Shown here piece after piece: positions 26,157 through 35,108 of a DNA stretch of 64,000 nucleotides. The translations under genes and the position numbers were made by a program. The DNA comes from Phycisphaerae bacterium (GTDB lineage: Bacteria; Planctomycetota; Phycisphaerae; UBA1845; PWPN01), in the NCBI GenBank assembly GCA_012729395.1, contig JAAYDF010000157.1, forward strand, positions 1-64,000, read 5' to 3'. Numbering within the stretch: position 1 is the first letter of the stretch; every line of letters begins with the position of its first letter. The notes beneath the pieces were generated by a model. That model was given only the letters and a program-made list of their open reading frames with translations, was not told the origin of the DNA and did not search any database.

Positions 26157-27452
26157 TCATCTCGCCGGACGCGAGGCGGTATCCTTGGGTTGATCCAGCT
26201 CAACGCGGATCATCCAGTCGCCCTCGACGAAATCTCTACCCGGCTCACCGGGGACGCCGACGAGCGATTCCCCCTGAGTACTGTTGTCGAAACCCACATA
26301 GACGCCCTGCGTCGCGGTCGGGCGGAAGACCAGGCAGATGCAGAACTCCCGGGGCACCCGCGTCGGCGTTACCGGCAACCGGGTCCATTGCAGATCGCCG
26401 AACCGAAAGGCCGTGTACGGCTTCTTCCATGTGGCGACCGGTCTGAGCTCCGTGTCGCACAGGGCCACGTCAAACATCGCATTCTTGGCCCGGCCGTATT
26501 GAGCGCCGCAGACGGTCACCGTCCGGATGTACCATTCGCCATCATCCGGCACCGCAAACCTGCGGGCGTGCCCACCGCCGGCGATGGACTTCTTGCCATC
26601 GCTCCGGTCGTCATCGGACGCAAGCACAACCGGTTTGCCGGTCAGCCTGGAAGCCGTGATGGTGGTTGCCTGAAACGCGCTCGCATCGGCGGTTTTCACG
26701 AACAGCTTGGCGGCTTGAGTCCACCATTGAGTCAAAGGCTCCTTGTGGTCGGGAAAGATCCGAACCGCCGAAGCCAGCAGGGACTCTGCCGGCTTGGTCA
26801 AATCGACTTCGATCGCCTGCCAGGCGATGAACAGTTTGGCGTAGCCTTTCCGGCCCACGATCTCTCCGAGCTTCTGCCACTGCCCCGCCGCCACCGTGAC
26901 GCCGTCCGGCGATGCCGATGCCAGTTGCTTCGTCAGCCGGGCGGTGCCGTCGGCCCGGTAGTCGTACGGATCGGGCCAGAGCGAGTCGCCTTTCAAATCG
27001 AACACACGATCAATGACCACCGAGCCGGCGTAATGCGCCCAGCCCTCGGCCGCATCGCCGGTCATCCAATCCCGATCCCGGAGTACCCGGTACATGGCCA
27101 TGTGCCCAAGCTCGTGGCACATCCCGTACAGGTTGAACACCCCGGACTTGGCCGGTGCGGCAAGCTTGCTCTCAGACGGCAAAGAGAGGAACAGATGGTC
27201 CCGGCCATCCGTGTACAAGCGGGTGCTTTCGCCGGCCTTGACCGACAGCCGGCCGTGGACCGTGTCAGGCATATCGCAGGCGAACTCGTCGAGGTAGACA
27301 ATACGGGCGGCAGCCATGGTCTCGGCCATGGCCTTGGCCCACTTGGCATCCGCTCCCTCGCAGGTCACCTCGGCGTGGGGAATCGTCGTGACCGCGGCAT
27401 GGGCGAAGCCCGCCGCCAGCAGGGTCGTCGCCGTGGCAAGTGGCAGTCTCAT
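26157..27452 (-). CDS. Secreted putative zinc metallopeptidase (gluzincin-like)
   Basis: A 431-residue exported protein with the signal peptide MRLPLATATTLLAAGFAHA. The central MCHELGHMAMYRVL carries an HExxH motif. About 20 residues later EGWAHYAGSVV offers a glutamate in the place of a third zinc ligand, as in gluzincin peptidases of the peptidase-MA type. The C-terminal 170 residues look like a beta-sandwich (FAVPDDGEWYIRTVTVCGAQ ... VYVGFDNSTQG) that may bind substrate. Peptidase activity is inferred from the motif alone. A role in degrading glycoproteins would suit the carbohydrate-active neighbours. Confidence 0.68.
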   Translation of the reverse strand: MRLPLATATTLLAAGFAHAAVTTIPHAEVTCEGADAKWAKAMAETMAAARIVYLDEFACDMPDTVHGRLSVKAGESTRLYTDGRDHLFLSLPSESKLAAPAKSGVFNLYGMCHELGHMAMYRVLRDRDWMTGDAAEGWAHYAGSVVIDRVFDLKGDSLWPDPYDYRADGTARLTKQLASASPDGVTVAAGQWQKLGEIVGRKGYAKLFIAWQAIEVDLTKPAESLLASAVRIFPDHKEPLTQWWTQAAKLFVKTADASAFQATTITASRLTGKPVVLASDDDRSDGKKSIAGGGHARRFAVPDDGEWYIRTVTVCGAQYGRAKNAMFDVALCDTELRPVATWKKPYTAFRFGDLQWTRLPVTPTRVPREFCICLVFRPTATQGVYVGFDNSTQGESLVGVPGEPGRDFVEGDWMIRVELDQPKDTASRPAR

Positions 27453-27771
27453 GGGAGTACTCCAGATTCAGGATGGAATCGGAGCGGCCACCGTGGGCGC
27501 TCCCGCCACGTCTATAGACGCACGGCACGGACGCTCGTTCCGGCCGGCCCACGGATCAAGTGAGATTTTTACCCTTTTGCTGTGGCCTTTTGCGGGAGAA
27601 GAGGTGTCGCCACAGTCGACGCTGGGCCGGGAAGCGAGGTTCGCCATGCGCCCCCGCTCGGCCGGCCCCCCGGGTCGAGCCACCGTAACCGCCACCCTTG
27701 GCTCAGGCAACAACGCGGTTCCTTGACGCAATGCAACGAAGCTCGGCAGACAACGCGCCCGCTCGCTCGCC
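27453..27771. other. Spacer upstream of the metallopeptidase gene
   Basis: About 320 bases between two minus-strand genes. No gene, repeat or clear promoter was recognised. Confidence 0.35.
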
Positions 27772-29823
27772 TCACTCCGCGCAATCCGGGTTGCCGAGGA
27801 TCCCCTCGCCGCTGATGCAGCCGACGAACTTGAGGCGGTCACTCTGATCTACATCGCCATCCTCATCCAGATCGGCCGCCCCGCAACCGCTGACCGGTGG
27901 AATACCCGGGTTACCGAGACAGGCCTGGAAGATGGCGAAATCGTCCAGATCCACGTCTCCGTCCGAGTTGAAATCGCCCGGTACGATCACCGGCACCACC
28001 TGCAAGTTGACCGTCACGGTCCGCGTGCCGTTGGATGAGGAAGGTGCGGCCACAGTCACAACAGCCTGGTAGGCTCCCGGAATCAGATCCTGAGTCGGAA
28101 AGGCCATACCGATGGATTGCTTATCGGTCGGACCGCTGGTCGTCCCACTGGTCGGCCAGACCTGTAGCCAATTGGCGTTGCTGGTGACGGTGAACGGCAT
28201 ATCCCCAGGGTAGACATTCCACACGTCGAAGGAATCAAGGGGTAGCTGCTGCCCCATCTCGACCATCTTCGAGAAGACCGAGGTGGAAATGGCAATGAAC
28301 GGATCCTGTGCGTTGAACACGAGGTCGTAGCGAACGACGTCGCCCGCCTTGATGATCGCGCCTTGCTTGGTGATGGAGGTTCCCGAGGCCGTCGCGGTGA
28401 TATTGTAGGATGTTCCCGCGGCGCTGGCCGGTACCAGCGTCACCACGTAATACCCATTGCCGTCGGTGTAGACCGAGCCCAACGAGCCGACTTGCACTGT
28501 CGCGTTATCCACCCATTCGCCGGTTTCCCAGTTGCTGACCCGGCCCCACACCGTGCCCTCCGTCGCTGTGGCCGGATCACGCCACGGCATGGTCGGCGTT
28601 GCCACCGTCGAGGTGTACAGGTTGCTGGACACATAAGGATACCACGATGAATCGGCAACTCCGCCGGCGTCACAGACCGCCTGGCTGGTTCTGGTCACAC
28701 CGTAGGAGTAATTCACAACCCCTTCGGCACCGCTGCTGAGCGCGTAGTCCATCTGCGTGACACTGTTGGCGAAGGTATTCTTGTAGTTGGCCTGTCCGCA
28801 GAAAGTGTGACGGTTGTACTTCCAGTTGTTCGCGGCGTTAACCCAGCTTTGGTACATCGCCCCCTCTGACCCGCAGTGCTCCTCCTTGTAGTTCATCGGG
28901 CAGCAGGTGTCGAGCCAGCCCTGTTGCATCCAGAGTTGCCAATTCTGGAACCGGGCGTAGGCGGCGGAACTGGAGAACACCGTCGGCGCACTGCCGGTAG
29001 CGAAGACCGCCGCGCTGAACCGAACCGGTTGGCGAGGATTGCTGGTGATAGATGCGATCTCCGCGCGGCAGCGGCGAACCAGTTCGTCGGTTTCTCGCCG
29101 GCGAAAATCGTTCCACCAACCGGTGTTCTCGGCTGGAACGCTGGCGTAGCTGTAGATCCGCTGGAACCGCTTGAGGCCAGAGTAGTAATAGCTGTTGTCC
29201 GAGGGATAGCCGGCATTCGAGCAGGTATAACGGATGTAGTCCCAGTGGATTCCATCAATCGGGTAGTCGGTCACGAGTTCCTGGACGATACTGATCAGGT
29301 AATCCTGTACATGCGGCGAGCCCGGGTCGAGCATGTAGAAATCATCGTCCGTCTTGGCGACGCCGCTCCCGCCGGGATACGGCACAGAAATCCATTGCGG
29401 ACTACTCTGAAGAATGGTATTCCCTGCCGGAGGCCAGCTCGTGCACGCCCGATAAGGAAGAAGCCACGCATGGACCTCGATGTTGTTCTCGTGGGCCTTG
29501 GTGCACAGGTAGGCCAAGGGATCGATCCCGCCGACAATATCCGGCGCCTTGGGCAAGATACTGGAGTTCCAATAAGCCCCGTGGGAGCTGGCGCCGTTGT
29601 CATGGAACGGCAGGACTTGGGCAACGATGGCGTTGTACCGCCCGCTGACCGCTTGGCCGACCAGGGTGTCGATCTGCGAGGTGCTCTTGATCCCCGCGCG
29701 GAAGGCGTCGGCCCAGAAACCCCGGAACTTGGCCTGCCCATGGGCGGCGGAAGCGCTCCACGCTAGGAGCAGACAGCAACAAACGGCAGTCCGAGACTGC
29801 CCGGCCGGTCCGATTTTCAGCAT
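27772..29823 (-). CDS. Secreted GHL10-type glycoside hydrolase-like protein with dockerin-like end
   Basis: A 683-residue exported protein. A signal peptide (CCCLLLAWSASAAHGQ) precedes a GHL10 (DUF187) TIM-barrel domain, residues about 32-390, with FRGFWADAFRAG, GRYNAIVAQVLPF and the acidic strand end IDGIHWDYIRYT. Next come a carboxypeptidase-regulatory-like beta domain (TVWGRVSNWETGEWVDNATV, about 415-495), a BACON-like sandwich (TSNANWLQVWPTSG), and two dockerin-like calcium loops (GDFNSDGDVDLDDF; DLDEDGDVDQSDR) at the C-terminus. It probably acts on surface or environmental glycans. A larger paralogue is at 48055-51342. GHL10 activity is not proven for most members. Confidence 0.85.
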   Translation of the reverse strand: MLKIGPAGQSRTAVCCCLLLAWSASAAHGQAKFRGFWADAFRAGIKSTSQIDTLVGQAVSGRYNAIVAQVLPFHDNGASSHGAYWNSSILPKAPDIVGGIDPLAYLCTKAHENNIEVHAWLLPYRACTSWPPAGNTILQSSPQWISVPYPGGSGVAKTDDDFYMLDPGSPHVQDYLISIVQELVTDYPIDGIHWDYIRYTCSNAGYPSDNSYYYSGLKRFQRIYSYASVPAENTGWWNDFRRRETDELVRRCRAEIASITSNPRQPVRFSAAVFATGSAPTVFSSSAAYARFQNWQLWMQQGWLDTCCPMNYKEEHCGSEGAMYQSWVNAANNWKYNRHTFCGQANYKNTFANSVTQMDYALSSGAEGVVNYSYGVTRTSQAVCDAGGVADSSWYPYVSSNLYTSTVATPTMPWRDPATATEGTVWGRVSNWETGEWVDNATVQVGSLGSVYTDGNGYYVVTLVPASAAGTSYNITATASGTSITKQGAIIKAGDVVRYDLVFNAQDPFIAISTSVFSKMVEMGQQLPLDSFDVWNVYPGDMPFTVTSNANWLQVWPTSGTTSGPTDKQSIGMAFPTQDLIPGAYQAVVTVAAPSSSNGTRTVTVNLQVVPVIVPGDFNSDGDVDLDDFAIFQACLGNPGIPPVSGCGAADLDEDGDVDQSDRLKFVGCISGEGILGNPDCAE

Positions 29824-30164
29824 GATGTATCGTCTCCGCTAGGCGTAATGCGACCCCTGGGGCAGGCGGGAAGCAAGAGAGCCCACAGGCGCCGCCACGT
29901 CATCGGCCCTGAACCTCGCCATCGAGGCTCTCCCACCCCGGCCGACCTGACCATTATATGATACACTCCCTCGTGCACAAACGGCAAGCGATCGCGCCGG
30001 AAAACCGCCGCCCGGCATCGCAACGACCCAGTGGGGGGGTTGACCGCCTCGGGCGGCTGGTACAAGATGGAGCCCCGTCGCACAGATGCCGGCCAGACAA
30101 CGGGTGGCCAGGTGCCGTCGGGACAAAGGCAACGTGAACTGCCCAGGAAGCTGACGAGACGAGT
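29824..30164. other. Gap between divergent GHL10 and S1-domain genes
   Basis: About 340 bases with promoters expected in both directions. A TATGATAC word near 29957 resembles a -10 box, but no -35 was seen at the right distance. No gene is supported. Confidence 0.35.
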
Positions 30165-31793
30165 ATGAGTGAGATCCCTCCCAAACAGGACGAAGTAGGC
30201 GGCCCTTCGGCGCCATCGCCCAACGATCAACCCGAGTGCGCGCCCCCGCAAGGGGCCGCCGGTCCAACCCCGGATGAGGCCCGCACCGCACCGGACAATC
30301 CAGCCGGCACCCTCGACAGCGGTGCCGAGCCGGTGGTGTGCACGGCCCACGGGGACCATGAGCCGATCGCCCCTGATACGGCTCCCCTGGCTTCTCCCCC
30401 CTGCTCCATGCCTGAACCACCGCCCCCGCCAAGCCCATCCGGGCCCGTCGGGCAAATGCAGGAAGGCAGCATCCAGCGGGCAAAGGTCGTGGAGGTGCGC
30501 CCAGACGGTGTCTTGTTCAACCTTGGGGATCGATTCCACGGCTCGGTGCCGCTGATCGAGTTCGCCGGCCACCCGACGCCCAAACCGGGCGACGAAATCT
30601 CCGTCATCACGGAGCGGTTCTACCCGGAAACCGGCGAAGTGGTGCTCAGCAAAAGGCACGCCGACGAGGAGCTCTTCTGGCAATCCGTGCAGCCCGGCGA
30701 TCTGCTCGAGGGCGTTGTGACCGGCATGAACAAGGGCGGGCTGGACATCGACATCGGCGGAGCCAGAGCATTCCTCCCCGCTTCCCAAGTCGATCTACGC
30801 CGCATCAAGGACATCTCCGTCCTGATCGGCGAACACGTCCAGTGCGTCGTCGCTCAGGTCGACCGCACGACGAAGGATCTCATTGTCAGCCGCCGCAAAG
30901 CAATGGAGCGAGAGCGGGAACAAGAGCGGCGAAAGCTGTTGCAGAACTTGACCGAAGGCGAGGTCTGCACCGGGCGGGTCTCCAATATCACCGACTACGG
31001 CGCGTTCGTCACCGTCAACGGGGTCGACGGACTCGTGCACATCACGGATCTGAGCTGGGGGCGGGTCAAGCACCCGGCTGAGGTCGTCCAGGTAGGACAG
31101 GAGGTCTCCGTCCGCATCCTGAAGGTGGACCAGGAGAAGGGCAAGGTCTCGCTGAGCATCAGGCAGGCCACGCCAGACCCCTGGGAGACCGTCGAGAGCA
31201 AGTACCCGGTAGGTTCGCGGATCACCGCCCGGATTGCCCGGCTGGCCGATTTCGGCGCTTTTGTTCAGCTCGAACCGGGCGTAGACGCCCTGCTGCCTCT
31301 CAGCGAGATGAGCTGGTCGCACCGAGTCAACAACCCGGCGGACATCGTCAAGGTCGGTGATGAGCTGGAGCTGGCGATCCTCAAAGTGGAACCCGCCAAG
31401 CAGCGTATCTCGGTCGGGCTCAAGCAGACCACGGAGGATCCTTGGACCACGGTCGATGCCCGCTTTCCGGTCAACGAGATCGTCAAGGGCAAGGTCTCCA
31501 AAATCATGGACTTCGGCTGCTTCGTGGAGATTGCCCCCGGGATGGAAGGATTGGTGCACATCTCGGAGCTGTCCCTGCGCAGGGTGAACGCGGTCAGCGA
31601 TGTCGTGAAGGAAGGGCAAGAAGTCGACGTGCGAATCCTCAAGATCGACAAGGAGGCTCAAAGAATCTCATTGTCGATGCGACCCGCACCCAAGCTCAGA
31701 CTGGACGAGCAGGTGGACTCGGGCCGAGCCAAAGCAAAGACCGCCCGCAAGAAACCGCTGCGAGGGGGACTCACGTCTCACTTTGACTGGTGA
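30165..31793 (+). CDS. S1-domain RNA-binding protein (ribosomal protein S1-like)
   Basis: A 542-residue protein with five S1/OB-fold repeats at about 99-164, 177-244, 263-333, 347-420 and 435-506. The last three are the most canonical (TGRVSNITDYGAFVTV; RIARLADFGAFVQLEPGVDA; GKVSKIMDFGCFVEI). Ribosomal S1 in this type of bacterium usually has four to six repeats, so this is probably the 30S S1 protein that unfolds mRNA at initiation, though it could be an S1 paralogue. The first 95 residues are Pro/Ala-rich and look disordered. The end is basic. The ATG lacks a strong ribosome site. The 3' end overlaps the convergent gene by 23 bases. Confidence 0.82.
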   Translation: MSEIPPKQDEVGGPSAPSPNDQPECAPPQGAAGPTPDEARTAPDNPAGTLDSGAEPVVCTAHGDHEPIAPDTAPLASPPCSMPEPPPPPSPSGPVGQMQEGSIQRAKVVEVRPDGVLFNLGDRFHGSVPLIEFAGHPTPKPGDEISVITERFYPETGEVVLSKRHADEELFWQSVQPGDLLEGVVTGMNKGGLDIDIGGARAFLPASQVDLRRIKDISVLIGEHVQCVVAQVDRTTKDLIVSRRKAMEREREQERRKLLQNLTEGEVCTGRVSNITDYGAFVTVNGVDGLVHITDLSWGRVKHPAEVVQVGQEVSVRILKVDQEKGKVSLSIRQATPDPWETVESKYPVGSRITARIARLADFGAFVQLEPGVDALLPLSEMSWSHRVNNPADIVKVGDELELAILKVEPAKQRISVGLKQTTEDPWTTVDARFPVNEIVKGKVSKIMDFGCFVEIAPGMEGLVHISELSLRRVNAVSDVVKEGQEVDVRILKIDKEAQRISLSMRPAPKLRLDEQVDSGRAKAKTARKKPLRGGLTSHFDW

Positions 31794-32481
31794 AAGGCGG
31801 CGTGAAGCCTTTTCGCTCACAGATTGCCTGCACGATATCGTCAAAACGCTCGATGAGATAGCTGTCGATGCGGACGGGCTCCGAGGTTGCGCCCGTGCGA
31901 ACCACGAGGTCGACCCAACCTTTGCGAGCATAGTCGCCGCTGTCCAGCGACTCCATCTCCTCCCAGCGGATGGTACGCCCCCTGATCGTCAGGCCGGCGT
32001 CGTCGAGTACGACCCGCAGCTTGGTCACCCGAATCAAATGCCCCAATGCCACCAAGCCCAAGACGCCCATGCCCATGAAGAACACCTTCTGCGTCCGTAG
32101 CGAGCTTTCGCTGTGTTCTCCGCTCTCTTTGACTTCGACCTGGCGAACCTTGTCTCCGAGCACCAGGAAGCAGCCATAGGCTGCGGGGCCGATGTACCAG
32201 TGCTTCTGCTCATGAATGAGGACCGGCTTGCCGAGCAGTCCCTCCATCTCCGCAACGCTCGTACCCACCTCGACCCGCTGGAGATTCGCCAACACCGCCT
32301 TGGGGTTCACCTCCAGGCCCTCGGGGATCTGGGGCAACTGCTGCTGGGCCCACTCGAGATTCTCGGCCGGGTATGCGACGTAACCGTCCCGGGCGAACCA
32401 TGCCGCGAAAGCGAAACACACGACCATGAAAATCACGATGCGGTTACGGCGGTCGCTGGTCGTCCCGGATTCGATCATCAT
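31771..32481 (-). CDS. Two-helix membrane protein with PH-like C-terminal domain
   Basis: A protein of unknown function, about 236 residues. Adjacent ATGs at 32481 and 32478 follow TTGAGG. One membrane helix is near the N-terminus (RIVIFMVVCFAFAAWF). An outside domain of about 90 residues follows (VEVGTSVAEMEGLLGKPVLI), then a second helix (VFFMGMGVLGLVALGHLI). The cytoplasmic end (LRVVLDDAGLTIRGRTIRWEEMESLDSG, given here only in part as LTIRGRTIRWEEMES) resembles bacterial PH domains. The end overlaps the convergent S1 gene by 23 bases, so antisense interference is possible. No specific function can be stated. Confidence 0.62.
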   Translation of the reverse strand: MMIESGTTSDRRNRIVIFMVVCFAFAAWFARDGYVAYPAENLEWAQQQLPQIPEGLEVNPKAVLANLQRVEVGTSVAEMEGLLGKPVLIHEQKHWYIGPAAYGCFLVLGDKVRQVEVKESGEHSESSLRTQKVFFMGMGVLGLVALGHLIRVTKLRVVLDDAGLTIRGRTIRWEEMESLDSGDYARKGWVDLVVRTGATSEPVRIDSYLIERFDDIVQAICERKGFTPPFTSQSET

Positions 32482-32767
32482 GATCCTCAACCTCTTGCAG
32501 CCCCATGGCGACAGTGAAGGGAGCACGGCCCCGCCGGCCGACTCGCGCCTATATCTTTCCATCTACAAGCGCGGAATGCAAGCCTCGGTCTACCTGCATG
32601 ATCGGGTCACTCGAATAGGAGAATCCGGTGCTCGTCTTCGTCCCCCAAGTGGGGCAATTGCCCGATCTTGTGCCGCCGTGCCGGAAATGTCATAATGGCG
32701 GGGCAGGGACATGATCCCGAGAGGCTCGGTTCGGGACCGATGTCTCGACATCCTCAGGGAGGCGACT

Positions 32768-33532
32768 ATGAAGTCAGGCCTCGGCGCGCAGTGTGACGAT
32801 TTCTGCGTCAGCAGCCGGTTGAGTCTGAAGCTGAATCTGACCCTCGAACGCGAAACGGTTCTGCATTTCTTCGACCGCATCCGCCGTGAGCATCCGACGC
32901 TGAGGCGGCTCCGCCGACGGAGCGATGGCTCCTTCGTGCTCGAGGAGTTGGAGGCCGACCCTCGCGAGGACGGCCCGCGGCGATGGATTCGACTCGAGCC
33001 CACGTCGCTGCGGCTGGGTCACTTCAACCCGCCGGCGGCCAGCGCGTGGCGCCAGTTCGGCAGCACGCTATTCGAGTATGCGCCGTATTTCCTTTCACTC
33101 AGCGACCTGGATGTCGACCACCTGGAGGTCGTCTACGGGTTCGACTTCGAGTACCGCGGCAACCACGATCAGCTCGTCGCGGAGACTCTGCTCGCGGATC
33201 ACCCCCTCGCTTCGGTATTCAGCGGCGACCAGCAGGCGTCGATTATCGACTGCCAACCCTACATCGGCATCGCCCTGACACCCGACTGCAACATGCAGGC
33301 CTACCTGGACATCAAGAGCCGCACCAGCACATTTGAGGTGCGAACCGGCGAGTACGATCCTCAGGTTTTGTCGGTCTACCTGACGCTGCGTCAGTACTGG
33401 GGGTTTGGGGAAGAGGCGATCCTGCCGCAAGCCTTCTGCAGTCTGAACGACGCGGCGGCGGAACTCGCCACGCAGCGCGTTATCCCCATGGTGGTCAACC
33501 CCCTGGCTATGGCCATCGCCAACCGGTCGTAA
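32768..33532 (+). CDS. Conserved-looking protein of unknown function
   Basis: A 254-residue soluble protein. The ATG at 32768 is set by GGGAGG six bases upstream; an in-frame ATG at 32711 lacks a ribosome site. It opens with MKSGLGAQCDDFCVSSR. It carries basic and aromatic stretches (LHFFDRIRREHPTLRRLRRR) and alternating strands near the end (IGIALTPDCNMQAYLDIKSR; STFEVRTGEYDPQVLSVYL). No signal peptide, membrane segment or catalytic motif was recognised. Codon use and base composition match its neighbours, so it is very likely a real gene. The function is unknown. Confidence 0.7.
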   Translation: MKSGLGAQCDDFCVSSRLSLKLNLTLERETVLHFFDRIRREHPTLRRLRRRSDGSFVLEELEADPREDGPRRWIRLEPTSLRLGHFNPPAASAWRQFGSTLFEYAPYFLSLSDLDVDHLEVVYGFDFEYRGNHDQLVAETLLADHPLASVFSGDQQASIIDCQPYIGIALTPDCNMQAYLDIKSRTSTFEVRTGEYDPQVLSVYLTLRQYWGFGEEAILPQAFCSLNDAAAELATQRVIPMVVNPLAMAIANRS

Positions 33533-34073
33533 TCACCGCGGACCGTTCCTCGATTTGACCCCCCATCAGGGGCATTCTAGAATCGCGCCGCGCCTTGGGT
33601 GCCGACGCACTCGCTTCCGGCAGTTGAGCCCGGACGAGAAGAGGTCGGCCCGGAGTTTGGGAACATGGCAAGGCGATTGGGGAACGAGAGCTTGCACGCT
33701 CCGCACTGCTCAGAGAGCAGTGCGGGAGCCAACGAGCCCCGAGCGCAAGCGAGCGGGAGGGAGTCGAAAACGCACACGCTCCCCGCACCGCTCACAGGGC
33801 GGTGCCACACGGGAACTTGCACGCGGTAAGCTGCGCGCGGTGCTCCCCAACGAGCCCAAAGCGCGAGCGCCAACGAGCCCGAAGCGCGAGCGCCGGGTTC
33901 TGCGGAGCGTCAGCGACGGACCAGACGACGCTTCGCACACTCGCACTGCTCGCAGAGCAGCGGTACACGAGCGAGTGCGCGCGATTGGACGGCACGGTGA
34001 ACGGGAGCGCACACGGCTGTCGCGTGTGGCCGCCGGCTTCGCAAGGACGAGATAACCAGGGAAGTAGTTCGGT
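33533..34073. repeat. Intergenic block of composite palindromic repeats
   Basis: There is no gene in this 540-base gap. From about 33700 to 33975 it carries hairpins of the CTGCTC...GAGCAG family (33706, 33787, 33944) and AACGAGCCCGAAGCGCGAGCG words in direct repeat (33843-33890) followed by GCGGAGCGTCAGCGACGG. The same combination occurs at 5400-5525, and the second word family resembles the 11.8-14.1 kb arrays. Confidence 0.7.
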
Positions 34074-35108
34074 ATGGCAAGGTTCTTCCAGTCCCATCAT
34101 GATGACCTTCAGCCCGACGATGTGCGCATGACGCTCGGCGAGCACCTGGAAGAGCTGCGCTCGCGATTGATCCGCGCTCTGCTCGCTTTGTTCATCGGGG
34201 CGGTAGTCTGCTACGTTTTCAGCGAACAGGTCGTTGGCTTTCTTACCTCGCCGATGTTCGCCGTGCTCCGAGCAGAAGGCTGCGAAGTGAGGATGGTGGC
34301 CACCAACCCAGCCGAGAACTTCATCACCTCGCTGAAGGTCAGCTTCATCGTCGGGTTCATCCTGACGGCGCCCTACAGCCTGGTGCAGATCTGGGGCTTC
34401 ATCGCCGCGGGTCTCTACAAGCGAGAACGGCAGTGGGTACGACGGTTCGCCCCAGCGTCGATCATCCTGTTTTTCACCGGGGCGGCTTTTCTGCTGTTGA
34501 TTGTCAGCCCACTACTACTGAAATTCCTGGTGGCCTACCAGAGCGAACTACCCAACTACGGCCTCGTTCCCGAATGGCTGCTAGGCGGGCCGACGCCGCT
34601 CAAGGTCACCGAGACGTACGACCACTGGCCCACGACGCAACCCATGCCGATGTTTGAGGATGATCCGCCCACTGCGCCGCCCGGCGTGCCTTGGGTCAAC
34701 CTCACGACGAAGGAAGTCCGTGTCCGCATCGAGGGCGCGCATTACACCGTAGCTCATCTCAAGGATGTGAAGCAGCAAAACCGCGTCGAGCCGATGATGC
34801 GGATATCGGAGTACGTGATCTTCATTCTGCAATTGTCGGCGGCGTTTGGGATCGGGTTCCAGGTCCCCGTGGTCGTCGCCTTCGTGGCCACTCTCGGCAT
34901 CGCCACTGCGGACCAGATGGCCAGTCTGCGGCGGCACATCTGGTTCGGCATGGCGGTAGTAGCCGCGTGCGTTACCCCGCCGGACGTGGGCAGCATGCTC
35001 ATGTTGCTGATTCCAATGATCGGCCTGCTCGAAATCGGTCTGCTGGTGGCTCGCCTCATCGAGCGTGATCGGGCGAAAACCGCCACGCAAGGAGAAGCCG
35101 ACTCATGA
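34074..35108 (+). CDS. tatC: Sec-independent translocase subunit TatC with a large insertion
   Basis: TatC is the core membrane subunit that recognises twin-arginine signals of folded exported proteins. It begins with MTLGEHLEELRSRLIRALLA, has the conserved NPAENFITSLKVSF and LYKRERQW (Glu118), and ends with FGIGFQVPVVVAF and CVTPPDVGSMLMLLIPM. The 344 residues exceed the usual 240-260 because about 80 residues (158-240) are inserted in the periplasmic loop between helices 3 and 4. The insert is Pro-rich and hydrophilic (GGPTPLKVTETYDHWPTTQP). The next gene overlaps by four bases (ATGA). A likely Tat substrate is encoded at 51579-52511. Confidence 0.92.
   Translation: MARFFQSHHDDLQPDDVRMTLGEHLEELRSRLIRALLALFIGAVVCYVFSEQVVGFLTSPMFAVLRAEGCEVRMVATNPAENFITSLKVSFIVGFILTAPYSLVQIWGFIAAGLYKRERQWVRRFAPASIILFFTGAAFLLLIVSPLLLKFLVAYQSELPNYGLVPEWLLGGPTPLKVTETYDHWPTTQPMPMFEDDPPTAPPGVPWVNLTTKEVRVRIEGAHYTVAHLKDVKQQNRVEPMMRISEYVIFILQLSAAFGIGFQVPVVVAFVATLGIATADQMASLRRHIWFGMAVVAACVTPPDVGSMLMLLIPMIGLLEIGLLVARLIERDRAKTATQGEADS

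Noticed and set aside
29817-30788. Minus-strand frame overlapping the start of the S1-domain gene
   Set aside because: It covers the Pro-rich 5' part of a confident gene and its divergent promoter region; the translation is Arg/Gly-rich with no domain.
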